This document shows positions 11,068 through 23,012 of a stretch of DNA of 64,000 nucleotides, piece by piece. The notes under the pieces were generated by a model, which ran no database searches, was not told the origin of the DNA, and saw nothing but the letters and a program-made list of their open reading frames with translations. Source of the DNA: Ashinkailepas kermadecensis. Taxonomy: Eukaryota; Arthropoda; Thecostraca; Neolepadidae. Within the stretch, counting starts at the first letter, position 1, and each line of letters opens with the position of its first letter. The position numbers and the translations under genes were made by a program. Where the stretch lies: positions 46,001 to 110,000 of the forward strand of contig JAOTOM010002931.1 in NCBI GenBank assembly GCA_034440615.1, written 5' to 3'.

Positions 11068-13462
11068 GTTTGTGCACGTGTATTAGTTATAATATGCCTA
11101 TGCATTTCTATTGGTGTGTTACATTTTATTTCCGTCTTTCTGCGCTGTCTTTCTGCACTTGCTCACAGTTATCGACAAAACGTAAATTGCGAGATCGCAC
11201 GGCCCAGGGGTATCGTCACGATATCCGTCCTTTCGAATTTCGACACACGACCAAGTCGTCTCGCTATCATCCGTGTATCCAATTTGTGATTTCTACACCA
11301 CGTACTAGAATTAATAAAGTCGTGATGTTTAAATAAGTCCTGAGTACGAAAAAAAGATAGTCGATATGATAAATATTTATAACTAAATATAGTTAGTGCG
11401 TTTCTTGGTTTCAAACTTGATCCGCCCATTCCAGACCCAGGTCGTCCTTCGCTTGGCCAGGGGGTTGGGGGAGGGGGAGGGTAGGTGAGGTGGATGGATT
11501 ATGCCCTAGGGTTTCAGAAGCTACGCACGCACATAATATTTACGGTCGGATAGGCCATAGCGATTCGGGAATATCGCAAGCAGAAGTACACAAAATGATG
11601 TCATCATGGGTCATTCTCGTGGGATTTAGATAATTATGTGCCTTGTAATCATAAAAAGGCCCATTTAAGTGATTCTAATAATACTATGAGTTTGAAATTA
11701 TCGAAGGTTTCTTTTTTTCTATATTATGACAATTTGTATTTCCTAATTTGGGGAAATTTATTTTTAAGATATGGAGAGCACACCTAGAAAGAGTATTCTA
11801 AGTGAACTCAGTTCAGTGAGGTGTTCATGGTTTGGCTGAAAGTTTTGATGTTGGCCCGAAAAGTCGAGCTACGCGTGTGCGTGTGTAAAATCATGTTGTG
11901 GAATGAAGTCATTGAAGAAATCCGAGAATTCCATGATAACATTTTTCTTAGTTTTTTGGAGGTAAGCAATCCCAAGCAACTCCACGTAATATATGCATTC
12001 GTGAATATGTGTAGTGAGCGGCCATGCTGGTATGCATGAGTCAAATGGCACCCGACGCCGTCAGCTGTCCTGAGCCCGGGGCGATCCTCCAGCAGTTTGG
12101 CAGCGCGGTCTGTTGTTGAGGGCGGCTGGGTCGGCGGCGCGCGCCAGTGACGATCCGGTGATTCGAGGGGAAGCATGGCCGGTGCTCGTGGTCTGATCAC
12201 GGTGAGCCCTCTCTCTGGTCAGTCGTGTCGGTTCGTTCGGTCGCCGACCACTGCGAATACACGCCCTTCCCCGTGCTTGGCACTTACTTTCGGATCGGCA
12301 ACTACCATATGTGATATATTTTCAAATTTGGGTGGTGACTCCACTTAGCCACCCACAGGTCCTTCAATCCTTGAATCACCTGGAATAAACTGACCCCGTC
12401 TTGCTACAAATGCGAAATTGATTCTGGTAAAGGTCTACCAAGTTTGGGCGTGCTTCCTCGCGCCGTTGTTCCACTAGCTCGGAAAAGCCATAGCGGTGAT
12501 TGGTTTCCACCCTATCCGGGCAAGGATTAAGTGCTCAAGTATACCAACTCTTGAATCAATAAAATGGCATCGGAGAGAAAAACCGCGTGATGGCCCTAAA
12601 GCTATGGAAGCCGCCATTGCAGGTGGAGTAGGAGGCCGACTCCACTCGATCTTTTCCTCTCTTGGAAGAGTTTCGCAACGACGCCGCTGGCTCCACGGAT
12701 AGGGTAACGACCGGTCAATGTGCTCGCGAAAGTCGGCCACGTGCGGCCGGGGGACCGTGTCCAGGGTCGCCAGCTGCTATCCACGGTCAATCGTTGCTGT
12801 TAATGGTCGGCACCCGGTTTGCTATCGACCACGACTGAGGGGAGGGGGGGGGAGTTTAAAGGCGTGTCGGACCATGGAGGTAATTTGCGCCGCCTTTAAA
12901 ACTGGTGTGCATGCGAAGCGAAAGCGAGCAAGCAAGTCTAAGGCAAGTGTGATTTACGTTAAGGTAGTCTTACGTTATAGTGTATGGGACGTTAATGTAC
13001 TGCAGGCGGGGGCTGGGGGAGGGGACGTGTCTCGGATGTTTAGTGTTTTTAGTTTACTCCTCCGCAAGATAATTTATAGTTGGGGGGGGGGGAGGGTTGG
13101 CAAGGAAGTTGGTTTTGCTAGGGTGCCGGCATGAGCCTACTCTAGTCGAAAAGCACCGAAGGATCTTCACCGTGCGGATACGGAGGTAATTGTCCACACC
13201 GCCTATCATGCCGGCTACCGCGTGTTGGTTGTCAGCAGTGGGTTAGTAGCAGCATGCTTTCATACAGGGTTGTCCGTGAGATTATTACGGTGTTTTCCAA
13301 TTCGGCTCGTCTACGTCCGCTGTACCGCCACGCCGTTGGAGCCACATGGCGGCCTTTCAATAGCCGACGGCTCGCCGGTATACAAACGCTGTTGTGTGGC
13401 CAGCCAACACCTGCGGCAAATGCGCCGCATTTGTGACGGCGGAATGATCGATCACGGCTGGC
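11068..13462. other. intergenic, mixed composition
   Basis: AT-rich sequence is broken by GC-rich patches around 12050-12200 and 12650-12850. G-rich runs occur near 11460, 12840 and 13080. No coding region is supported. The open frames here do not resemble anything I know. Confidence 0.35.
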
Positions 13463-13830
13463 CCGCGGGGCGGCGGCGGTGTTTGCACCGTGCACGCGTC
13501 GCCCGTGACCAGGCCTGTTCGGACGTTGCCCGCGGGTGGCGGCGGTGTTTGCACCGTGCACGCGTCGCCCGTGACCAGGCCTGTTCGGACGTTGCCCGCG
13601 GGGCGGCGGCGGTGTTTGCACCGTGCACGCGTCGCCCGTGACCAGGCCTGTTCGGACGTTGCCCGCGGGGCGGCGGTGTTTGCACCGTGCACGCGTCGCC
13701 CGTGACCAGCCTGTTCGGACGTTGCCCGCGGGGCGGCGGCGGTGTTTGCACCGTGCACGCGTCGCCCGTGACCAGGCCTGTTCGGACGTTGCCCGGGATG
13801 GTGGCATTTGCACCGTGCACGTATCGCCTG
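13463..13830. repeat. ~66-bp GC-rich tandem repeat, about 5.4 copies
   Basis: TGTTTGCACCGTGCACGCGT recurs at 13480, 13546, 13613, 13677 and 13743, with a diverged CATTTGCACC at 13805. Periods are 66, 67, 64, 66 and 62. Unit length varies through a GGC run (GGCGGCGGCGG or shorter) and single-base loss in CAGGCCTG. The repeat lacks stops in several frames, which explains the overlapping open frames on both strands. Unit identity is high except in the last copy. Confidence 0.95.
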
Positions 13831-15176
13831 CCACAAGATTCATCAAACTGTGGAAATTAGCCCGACACGCTCTCCAGAATCCCTGCCTGGAACCGATTCT
13901 GATCAACCCTAAGATTGTTTTTGGCATGTCACGTCCGAAAGAGCATCGGGAAATGTCACGAAGTTTCAGATCCCTATCATAACTCGATAAGAAACGGCGA
14001 GCAAAAGCCTCAAGGCGGCTTTAGACTGGGCTTTAGGGGGCTTTAGACGCCCCGTGAAATAATTGGGTTAAGTACGATTGTGCTGGCTTTACAACATTAT
14101 TTTACATCTGAATTGTAAATGTCAGAAATGATTACATTAGCTAAGCCACCATGCATTTAAAGCACAAGGTACATTTCGAATACAGCTACTTAATCAAAAA
14201 TATTATGTCACATAGCACAGTGCATGGTAAGCTAGCTGCTGTCTTCATGTCAGCCAATGCATCAAATTATTTAAATTTGTAATTGGTTTCACTCAGCCTC
14301 TTGCTCATTATTGCCCTAATCTGTCAAAACCGTGACTGAATCTTAATCTGGATTCAGATTGAGTTATACAAATTTAGAGCATGCTGAGAGTGGATAACAG
14401 CTTCCAAGTTTGATGACATTGGTATTGGAAAATCATTTGGTCTTGGGAAGACCGAGGTCAATTGCAGCATTCAAATTAATATTTTTTTCGGCGACATCTA
14501 TCGACTGGTGGAATGAGTCATTATGATAAAGGTATACATATTTCTGGTTTTCTGTATCAATCTGCGCTCTTACGTATTTGGAAGTCGTGTTATGAGAGAT
14601 ATACATGTGCCGTTGAAAACGTCTCTTCATTTGCTCCCAATGACCCGGCACATGGGGTCAATTGCAACAGTCATAGGGAAGTTGTAACAACATTGTAACA
14701 ATATTGCATCCCTGGCTATGATGGGCTAGCTGTAATAGGTAGGCAATACTCTGATCTTGCATATGGAGGTGGCTGTTTGCGTGTATAAATATGTAGACAA
14801 TCTCATCCTGTGATGATTTTTTGCATCCAACCTACACATGCAAATGCCAATAATTTGCTTGGTACTCAGCTACCTAGGTACAAAGTGCGAACAATTTGGT
14901 GCATAAGTACAAAAACAATGGAGACTGTCCGGTCTGAGCCTCTTCATTTTGCTCGCTTGCATTGTTTCTTGCTCTAGCGAATGATGGTGTGGCAGTGGCT
15001 GTGAGAATTGATTCAAATACGCAAGAAAGCTCGCTTGTAAAATTACGCGCGTGTTCGGATCCAACGCATTATGGCAAATTGACAGACTCCTTTGTGATTG
15101 GCCCATAATTCGTGTGGAAGGAAATGTTTTGAACGAATCGCAGCCGCCTAAAGACGTCTTCACCAGCGCTCAGTCA
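13831..15176. other. intergenic, AT-rich
   Basis: No gene or repeat is supported. CTTTAGACTGGG/GGGGGCTTTAGACG is a small local duplication near 14020-14050. Confidence 0.4.
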
Positions 15177-15370
15177 GGATACGAAAGATGACAGGGCCGC
15201 GATAGCTCAGTCGGTGGGTTGCTGGACTCTTGATTGCAAGATTGTAGGTTCGAATCCCTCAACCGGCGGGATTACCGAATCCACCCATGACCAATCGGCG
15301 CGAGAGGTTGGCGACGCTATGTGGCCTAGCAGTCGAATGCGTCGTAAAAAATCAAGGATACGAAACATGA
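15177..15370 (+). mobile_element. tRNA-derived SINE with 15-bp target duplication
   Basis: The body at 15192-15355 carries Pol III promoter boxes: A box TAGCTCAGTCGG at 15203-15214 and B box GGTTCGAATCC at 15247-15257. A tRNA-unrelated part follows with ACCAATCGGCG and TTGGCGACGCTAT, then an A-rich tail. Direct repeats GGATACGAAAGATGA (15177-15191) and GGATACGAAACATGA (15356-15370) differ at one base, as expected of a LINE-mobilised insertion. The central domain is shared with the SINE at 44541, so both belong to one family. Confidence 0.85.
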
Positions 15371-15417
15371 AAAGTGGTACATATTCAATTCAAGCAATGT
15401 TGAGAAGTCTGCCTTTC

Positions 15418-17026
15418 CAGGTGGGGTTGGACCCCATAAAAAAATAACAGGCGGAGTCCGGACCCCACGGACCCCACCGGCGGCGACGCCAATGCAACAC
15501 ACCATCGTTTCTAAGTCGCCGGATTTCAAGCTCCTCCCCGGTCAAAGGCCTTTTTCTGCTATTCTGTAAGCAGTCGGCTCACACGGCTGAAAGTACACCT
15601 GTGCAATTCACTTAAAATGTAAGGTTTCCCATTTCACGCATTTCAGTTCATTACGTCCGGTCCCCGCCACGCCAGCGTTCGTACAAGTGCACACTCGCCT
15701 AGCGCACCAGGCGCAAGGTGAGTGCGCAAGGCCGTTCTTGTTAGGCTCCTGCGGTTTTTGCTAGGCCTCCTGCGGCTTTTGCTAGGCCTCTTGCGGTTCT
15801 TGCTAGGCCCATACGTTTTGCTAATTGTTTCCGCGTGATAAGCCTGTCCCATGTTTGACGCCAGGGAATGCTTCGCATGGGGCTCGCGGAGAAAATTGGA
15901 TGAATTCACTTCGAAGCTGATTTCTCTTCTTCCATGATTTTCTGGCGGGAAAGAAATCCGGATACCCCGCTTTGAGGTACCTCATCTTTTTGTTCAAACA
16001 TGCTTCCTGATTTGCTTCGGAACCGTGGCACTGCATCACCACAGTTGCACCAGTGCACTGGTGCGGCGTGCTATTTCGTAGTCTGCTTCGTTTCTTCGTC
16101 TACTGATGTTTTAGCACCCAGCGCATTTTTGATAGGAGCCCGAGACGCTTTTGAGGCCCCGGCGCTTTTTAGGGCCCTGTTGCGTTCTTGTGGGCCGGTG
16201 TTTTGGAGGACAGTGCGTTTTCGAAGGCACCGGTATGTATATTTAGTGCCCGGTGCCGGGTGCCCGAGTTAGGACCATGTCGCTTTTTTGCGGGCCCCAG
16301 CCGTTTTTTGACGCCATCTTCCTCATGCTGTCTGCGGTCCGGTGTGTTTTGAGGGCCTCCGGTGTGTTCTTGAGGGCTCGCGGTGTGTTTATTAAGGACA
16401 CCGGCGCATATTGTATGGCTCTGCCGCTTTTTGCGAGACTGTTTTGGAGAGCCCCGTTGAACTTTTGGCCTCCGAGTGTGCTTTTACGGCCCGTTGTTTA
16501 TTTGAGGCCCCGACGCAAAATTTTGGGACCTCAGCGTGATTTTTGGGGGGCACCGGCGCGATTTCTAGAGGATCCGGTAAGATGTTTCGGGCCGGGGCGC
16601 GTAGTTTCGGGGCTCAGACGGGGGTTCTCTGTGAGTGGCTATGAGTGAGGGATCGACGCGTTTTTTTTTTAGTCCATTCAAGCTTTTTTTTGTGAGCACC
16701 AGTGCAATTTTGGGTTTTTGTGGGTCCCCGGATTTTTGAAGTTTTTTGTATTTTTCTAGCCCCGGTGCGCGTTCTCGGAGCCCGCTGTGCTTAGTTGGGC
16801 CGTGACGCGACTTTTTTGGGACCCGACGCGAATTTGGAGCCGCAGCGGACATTTTTGGGGCCCGATGCATGTTCTTGGAGCCACCGACGATACTTTTTTG
16901 GGGGACTGGACTGAATTTGCCGGGGCCCCAGTGCGATTTTTTTTCTTGCGGAATTCTTGAGGGCTCGCCACCTTTCCGTGAGGGGGTATTTTCTCAATTT
17001 CCCCCTCTTCCTTGGGTACGACACTG
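15418..17026. mobile_element. satellite-bodied hAT-like element (delta copy A)
   Basis: The right border is CCTTGGGTACGACACTG, the complement of CAGTGTCGTACCCAAGG, close to the hAT-like terminus used elsewhere in the window. The left border is approximate. The left third (15510-16010) is unique sequence shared, with divergence, with 37520-38110: AAGTCGCCGGATTT at 15513 and 37523, and GGAATGCTTCGCATGGGG at 15865 and 37942. The rest is a run of degenerate ~20-22-base units of the type GGGCCCCGGCGCGATTTTTT. ATTTAGTGCC at 16241 matches 38301 at the equivalent place. No coding capacity is seen. Confidence 0.65.
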
Positions 17027-17229
17027 TCCAGACACGATGAGGATGATGTTTTATCAAATATATTATGAATACGGTACTTGGGGAGAGGAGAGCAGAGGGG
17101 GTAATACTGTTCCAGTGAAATGGGTCCAAAGTGCATGTTGGATTCGAAATATCCAGTGAGCCATGGACTCATATTCTCGAACAGCGGAGGGGAATGAGTT
17201 CAGAGTCAAAGCTCCTTCGAGTCTCCACC
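17027..17229. other. spacer between element and minisatellite
   Basis: No feature is supported. Confidence 0.4.
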
Positions 17230-17715
17230 CAGGGTTCTGATGGTGTCCACGACTTCCACAGGGTTCTGATGGTGTCCACGTCCTCAACAGGGTTCTGGTG
17301 GTGTACACGACCTCCACAGGGTTGTGATGGTGTCCACGACCTCTACATGATTCTGATAGTGTCCATGACCTTCACAGGGTTCTGATAGTGTCCACGACCT
17401 CCACATGGTTCTGATGGTGTCCACGACTTTCACAGGGTTCTGATAGTGTCCACGACCTCTACATGATTCTGATGGCGTCCACGACCTCCACAGGGTTCTG
17501 ATGGTGTCCACGACCTCTACATGGTTCTGATGGTGTCCACGACCTCCACAGGGTTCTGATGGTGGCCACGACCTCCACAGAGTTCTGATGGTGTCCACGA
17601 CTTCCACATGGCACTGATGGTGTCCACGACCTCCACATGGTACTGATGGTGTCCACGACCTCCACAGAGTTCTGATGGTGTCCACGACTTCCACAGGCTT
17701 CTGATTGCGTCCACG
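17230..17715. repeat. 29-bp minisatellite, about 17 copies
   Basis: The unit GTTCTGATGGTGTCCACGA followed by CCTCCACAGG repeats every 29 bases. Variants replace CCTCCACAGG by CTTCCACATG or CCTCTACATG. The 29-residue periodicity of minus-strand open frames is a by-product, because 3 x 29 bases are stop-free. Confidence 0.95.
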
Positions 17716-19315
17716 ATATGCACAGATAACATCACCTTGAAATCTACATGAATGAACAACAACAACATGAAATCTACATGATAATTTATTAACAGCTTTG
17801 GATGCAAGACCTTGATGGTATTAAACCACAATGGAGCCGTTCCATATAGCGTTGGTTTTGTGTCTGCAGTAGCGTAGTTCGGGCAAGGTTGCTAACGTAG
17901 TTTGGCATTGCAGGTGTTATCGCGTTTCCTGCTTCCTGTAAGTTGGAATTGGATTTCGGTTATTAATGAATTAGTCGTTGCCTGAAGCATTCCACAGCAC
18001 GTCAGTCGGCAGACCGGTGACGGAGCAACTGAAGCATCGGGCCACAAATTAAATGTATTCATATGGGGCACGCTGCAAAGAGACGACGTAGAATGTGCCT
18101 GTCTTGCTTAAATCCCGACGCTTTGCCGCTTACCGCATCACTTTGCAATACAATTTACCCACATGGGGACTTGGGACCATAGAGCTGCAGGAACGTGAGT
18201 GACCTTGTCCGAGGTCAGCCGCACGGATCGGTTGCGGTCCCAGACTGTCCAACTAGCGCACAGTGGGGCAAATTGCGATTTAGCCGGAATAAATTCAAGA
18301 AATGTGTTTCTTGAATTCTTCAGTTTTGTTTTCGCTCCAAATTATTTTAAAATGTCTGTAGGTATCAGACATGGGGCTCATTTTAGCTTATCTGTAAGAC
18401 ATCAGGTTAGAATATTCGCTTGAAGGCAACCATTTCGTGATGTGGAACACATAGGCCGGGTCCACGCCTTACACTGGATTGCCTTCAGTACTGGGCTATG
18501 GTCAGGGGCAGCGGAACGTATGAGGCACTGGGGCGCTGCACCTCCCCCTTGCGTGAGCAAGGGGCCGTCGCACCCCTCTGATGACCTGACTAAAACTACT
18601 TACTCTACTTAGATACCATGCTTCTTAGGAAAAACAAATCTTCAAATTTAAGCGGTGCATCCTGACAGGTTATGCAGCCTACAGCTAGAACACTTGTTCG
18701 TAAGTTCTCTGGTTATTTCTTTGGTACTTCTAATGATTCAAACAAATTTTTCTGGGCCAGGGCACGCTTTGCTCGACATCACTGCTAAAACTTACTAAAA
18801 GTGGCATTGTTTGCAGTAATTGAAGCCGACTTTGCCACCACTTGATCATGGTAACTGGGGCCCCGTGGCGGATTCAGTCGAGCCTATGTTGATATAATCC
18901 CCCCAATATGGTCCCGATCAAATTCTTAATAATTCGGCATATTTTGTCATCGTCGACTCCCGGGTGAAAATGTCTTGAAGCATGCCCTGGGATTCGGAGG
19001 AGGTCGGAAAGTGTCCCTCAGAATGGCGGCCCGCAGGAACGGTGGACTGCAGCCTGCTCGCTTCCTCGTTTTTCAGCCAATTACCTCGCTGGAAGATCTG
19101 GGTCTTTTGGTGAGGTCCGAGTTCACCCCATTTATTTGTTCAGTTGGTGGCGCTACCCCGGAGGAGATGGTGCCCGGCGCGCCACAAGAATGCTCTGCAT
19201 TTAAGTGGCTTGGCCTGCCCCTGCTTCTGCCAAGTAATTCATGAAATTTGTTGTGAACATGCTTTAGAGTCGCGCAAGCTGGCTCAAGAGGGCACCTTTC
19301 TTGTCGGGATATGAG
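17716..19315. other. intergenic; possible decayed hAT terminus at 18503
   Basis: CAGGGGCAGCGGAACG at 18503 resembles the hAT-like termini seen elsewhere, but no partner end or duplication was found. AACAACAACATGAAATCTACATGA is locally duplicated in part near 17740-17780. An 89-codon open frame at 18975-19244 has no recognised domain. Confidence 0.35.
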
Positions 19316-19505
<190 letters not shown>

Positions 19506-19507
19506 TA

Positions 19508-19553
19508 TGTAAGGGGGCTGTGGCGCGCCTGCCTCCGCCCGTGCTTGGCGGTA
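19508..19553 (+). mobile_element. 5' end of a truncated left LTR
   Basis: TGTAAGGGGGCTGTGGCGCG and the next ~25 bases match the first ~45 bases of the 3' LTR at 22151. Homology stops near 19553 and the sequence passes almost at once into pol coding sequence. Most of the left LTR, the leader, gag, protease and most of reverse transcriptase are therefore missing. Confidence 0.75.
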
Positions 19554-19586
19554 TGATAGGCATTTGATAAGGTAAAACGAGCGCTA

Positions 19587-20530
19587 GTGGACGCGCCAGT
19601 CATGGCTCTGCCTCGTTTTCAATCAGACGCTGGCTTGTTCACTTTGGAGTGTGACGCAAGTAACCAGGGGATAGGAGCGGTGTTGCTCCAAGAACAAAAT
19701 GGGCAGGAGAAGGTGATTGCTTATGGGAGCCACAGGCTGACAAAGTCCCAGAAAAATTACTCCGTCACAAAACGAGAGCTTTTGGCTTGTGTAGTGTTCG
19801 TCCAGGAATATTCCCATTTTCTTGTAGGCAAGCACTTTCGGCTACGCACGGACCATGGCAGTTTGCAATGGCTGCTAAACTTCAAAAATCCCACTGGCAT
19901 GCTGGCCAGGTGGTTCGATATTTTGGGTAATTTTGATTTTGAGATTCTTTATCGCCCTGGAGCTCAGAACTCTGTGGCTGACGCTCTCAGTCGCAGACCA
20001 GCCGACACAACTGATGTTGCATGCCAGACGGACAGTGCTGCGAGCTGCAACAGGATTGCTGTCGCTGACTGGCCATTAAGCTACATCCAGTCCGAGCAGG
20101 CAAGTGACCCTATCATCGCCGAGGTATCTCGCCTGCTTGCAGAGGGAGTGCGTCCCGTGCGGCGCACAGTTTCCCCACGGTTACGACCTTGGCTGCGACA
20201 CTGGACTCGCTTGAAACTCACTAAGGGTGCGCCGTTCCGCGTGTACAAGCGCCATGCGCGCGCGTCCAAAGAGTTGCAAGTGGTTGTACCCCAGAGCCTG
20301 AGGGCAGTTGTACTAACGTCACTGCATAGCGGCCCGTGTGGTGGACATTTTGGCGAAGAAAAACTTCTAGGTCTGATCCGTCCTAGATATTTTTGGCCGA
20401 CGGTGGCAGCTGATGTCGATGGGTTTTGCAAAGAATGTGACAGATGTGACGCGCGTAACAGTCGGATTCCGGCACCTAGGGAGTCGATGGGCGAGCTGTA
20501 CGCGTCTGAACCTTGGGAGGTTGTCTATTG
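19587..20530 (+). pseudogene. Ty3/gypsy pol remnant: RNase H and integrase zinc finger
   Basis: The 314-codon frame starts in the C-terminal end of reverse transcriptase. RNase H follows with its four acidic positions visible in LECDAS, TKRELLACV, RTDHGSL and SVADALSR. The integrase N-terminal HHCC finger follows (LHSGPCGGHF ... CKECDRC). In intact Ty3/gypsy elements these parts degrade the RNA template and bind the DNA ends for integration. The frame ends in TGA at 20528-20530, in the integrase core, where the homologous sequence continues in another frame. The upstream part of pol is deleted. This is an LTR retrotransposon relic, not a host gene. Confidence 0.9.
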
Positions 20531-21189
20531 ACTTTATGACAGACTTGCCTCTTTCCAGTCGGAGTAACAAGCACTTGCTCGTCTGCTGTGATCACTTTAC
20601 GAGGTGGGTGGAAGTTTTTCATTACCAGACATGCGGGAAAGCACAGTGGCTACTACTCTGACTCATGAGCTATTTTCTCGCTTTGGCTGCCCCAAGCGGC
20701 TGCATTCGGATTGCACAGCTAGCTTTAGGAGTCGGCTTCTCGCAGAGGTTTGCCGCATAATGGGCGTAAAAAGACATACTAGTTGTCACCCTCAAGGAAA
20801 TAGTAAATGCGAAAGAGTAAATCGCACTATTTTGGGTATGTTGTCAAAATATCTTTGTGAAAATCAGTGAGTGGGACGAACACTTACCACTACTAATGTT
20901 CGGGTATCGCAGTCGGATTTACAAGTCATTGGGCTACAGTCTCTTCTATTTGATGTTCGGACGCCAGGCACGGTTGCCGGTCGACGTGGAAATTGATGCG
21001 CCGCGAGCCTTGAAATCGAGCAGTGTGTCATCATATGTTGATAGTCTTTGCAGAGGTCTGTGTGAGGCCTATCGAGAGGAAATACACGTGTCTAGTGCGA
21101 GCCACGTGAGAAATCGGAAACTTTACGAAACTAAGCTTAACAGCTTTAGTTACCAACCAGGGGACCAGGTAATGTTGTATCGCAACTAG
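20440..21189 (+). pseudogene. Ty3/gypsy integrase core remnant, frame-disrupted
   Basis: The integrase catalytic domain is spread over at least three segments separated by frameshifts. The first acidic residue is in IDFMTDLP (about 20530), the second in HSDC (20709-20711), and the Glu in KCERVNRT (20811-20813). The second and third are separated by 33 residues rather than the usual 35, consistent with a two-codon deletion just before HPQG. A break near 20865 is followed by the C-terminal part (LPLLMFGYRS, FYLMFGRQARLP) ending at 21189. Integration function is lost. Confidence 0.85.
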
Positions 21190-22136
21190 TGAAGCGAGGC
21201 GAGTACTTCACATTCGTACGACCGTGGAAACCTGCGACTATTATTGCTAAGCAGGGATAGTTTTATTACAGGGTTAGACTGGAAGACGGGAAAATGTTGT
21301 TGGTACATCACAACAGGCTGTAGCCGCGCCAGTCATCCAGTCTCAATGACTCCACCACTCCTTGTACTTCCCATGACTTCCGATTGCCCATGACTTCCGA
21401 TTAAACCGCGTCCACTCTCCCTGACCCGGTACCCGGGTGCGCGCCTAGGCCAGCCGAGCGGCGAGCCGGCCCGCGACCGTCGCCGCGGACGCTGGCGCCG
21501 CGGCAAGCGAGCCACCCTGCCGAAACTCCGATGTGTGACGTCCAACCAGCCAGGACGGATATCACAGACTACATCGAACCAGATGTTTCGTTTTCGTTTA
21601 CTACATTGCCGCCTAGTTGTGTTGGGCGGGGGAGGAGATGGCCGGTTTGGAACCAGTGTACTCCCCGTCCACTTCTGCGGAGGTCTAGTAGAGTTAAAAA
21701 TCCTCTGGATCGGTTCGGATTCAGTTAGCAGGTAGCGTATTCATGCTGGTCAGGGTGGATTCATATTCATACAGTCATACCGATCCATATTCATTCATTC
21801 ATACCGATTCATATTCATACCGTCAATGTAATTGTAGGTTGGGGGCGAGCCGAAGTTCGTGGGAGATCTGGGACAAACTATGCACGCTGTCAGACTAGTT
21901 TATGCCGATGAGCCCGTGACATTGTAGTTCGAGTCCGGCAGGGCCCGCCGTGTCTTCGACTGCAGTGTGGCGTTTAACAACTTTAAAATGTTTTCACAGC
22001 TCGAGCAGCTCGGGCAGCCAGTGTCGGGTAGCCACTGATACACTGTCCAGTACTAATGGCGTGAGTGCCAAAACCCGGCCACTAATAAATATATTCTGGT
22101 TCCCAGGGACTGCCGGACGAGGGCGCCCGGCCAACG
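21190..22136 (+). mobile_element. 3' untranslated part of the gypsy remnant
   Basis: This region lies between the end of pol and the polypurine tract. It holds a GC-rich segment at 21420-21530 and short CATTCATA-type repeats at 21745-21815. No env-like frame is recognised. Confidence 0.5.
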
Positions 22137-22150
22137 AAAGGGGGGAGGAG
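22137..22150 (+). promoter_or_regulatory. polypurine tract of the gypsy remnant
   Basis: AAAGGGGGGAGGAG immediately precedes the 3' LTR. This is the position and composition of the RNA primer used for plus-strand synthesis in LTR retrotransposons. Confidence 0.8.
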
Positions 22151-22568
22151 TGTAAGGGGGCTGTGGCGCGCCTGCCTCCGCCCGTGCCCGGCGGTGTGCG
22201 GCGCGATGACCGGGCTCACGCAAGGGGAGCAGCAGCGGCGTGGGCGGGGCGGCAGTGCAGCGAGCGCCACGTGTTGTGCGCGCGTGCTGCTGCTGAGTGT
22301 GCCTCTGCGGCGGCGCGCCCGGGGCTATGCGGTGGTGGCCTCGGGTCGCCTTGGCGAAGGAGCCGGGGTCGGGCCCGGGACGCGATGGCGCGAGGCTGTG
22401 GGTGCGGCGCGCTATCCGGCAGTGACCGGGCCGAATACCGATGGAGATTGTGCTGCAAATACAGGAACTGAAGCCGGGAGACTTGGATTCGCAAGCGAGC
22501 AGTGACACGAAGCCTACACTACGGAGCGTACCCACGAAGCCTACCTTCGGAGCATACATATATATATA
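22151..22568 (+). mobile_element. 3' LTR of the Ty3/gypsy remnant
   Basis: It begins with TGTAAGGGGG directly after the polypurine tract and repeats the start of the fragment at 19508. It is very GC-rich in its first 300 bases. The end is placed near GCATACA at 22568, before another AT microsatellite. Both ends of the element abut (AT)n, so the short target duplication cannot be resolved. Confidence 0.7.
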
Positions 22569-23012
22569 TATTCGGTTCTCGCATATTATGAAGAGGGGAA
22601 TGACCGTTGCGGGCGGGCATCTGTTTTCTATCTTCATATCTTGCAGATTTTAGCCGGCTGCATAAACTCGACCGTTTGGGTAGCCAGCTGGTTCGACTGG
22701 AAGGACACTCGCCCACCCAGCTAAGACAATACCCGAAGTCCTGCTCGACCCTGGCGATGGTAGAGTTCATGTCCTGGGCCTCCGTCCTGTGTGCCCATGG
22801 TCGAAGGCGCCATGTTGCCCAGGACATGGACGTCGATGATTCGCTGAAGGCCAGTTTATTATCCTGTGGTGAGATAAGCGCCATTATAGCCAAGGTTGGA
22901 GTTACTCTCGAGATCGCCGCTCCTGTGATTCGCTCACTCGGCGCCCTTTGAACTGATCTGGCACACCGCCCATGCGGGACCAGTGCCCTTCGTGTTCTCC
23001 AGGCCCTTGGCT
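22569..23012. other. intergenic, nothing recognised
   Basis: Open frames exist on both strands (for example 22607-22951 plus), but neither shows a motif I can name. Confidence 0.35.

Noticed and set aside
13232..13982. Up to 231-codon frames on both strands
   Set aside because: Caused by the ~66-bp GC-rich tandem repeat. No domain or splice context is seen.
15203..15257. A functional tRNA gene
   Set aside because: A and B boxes are present, but the sequence continues into a SINE body with an A-rich tail and flanking target duplication.
17284..17831. Minus-strand frames with WTPSEPCGGRGHH-type repeats
   Set aside because: By-product of the 29-bp minisatellite.
22053..22637. 194-codon minus-strand frame
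   Set aside because: It lies across the GC-rich 3' LTR on the antisense strand and shows low-complexity Ala/Pro/Arg content.
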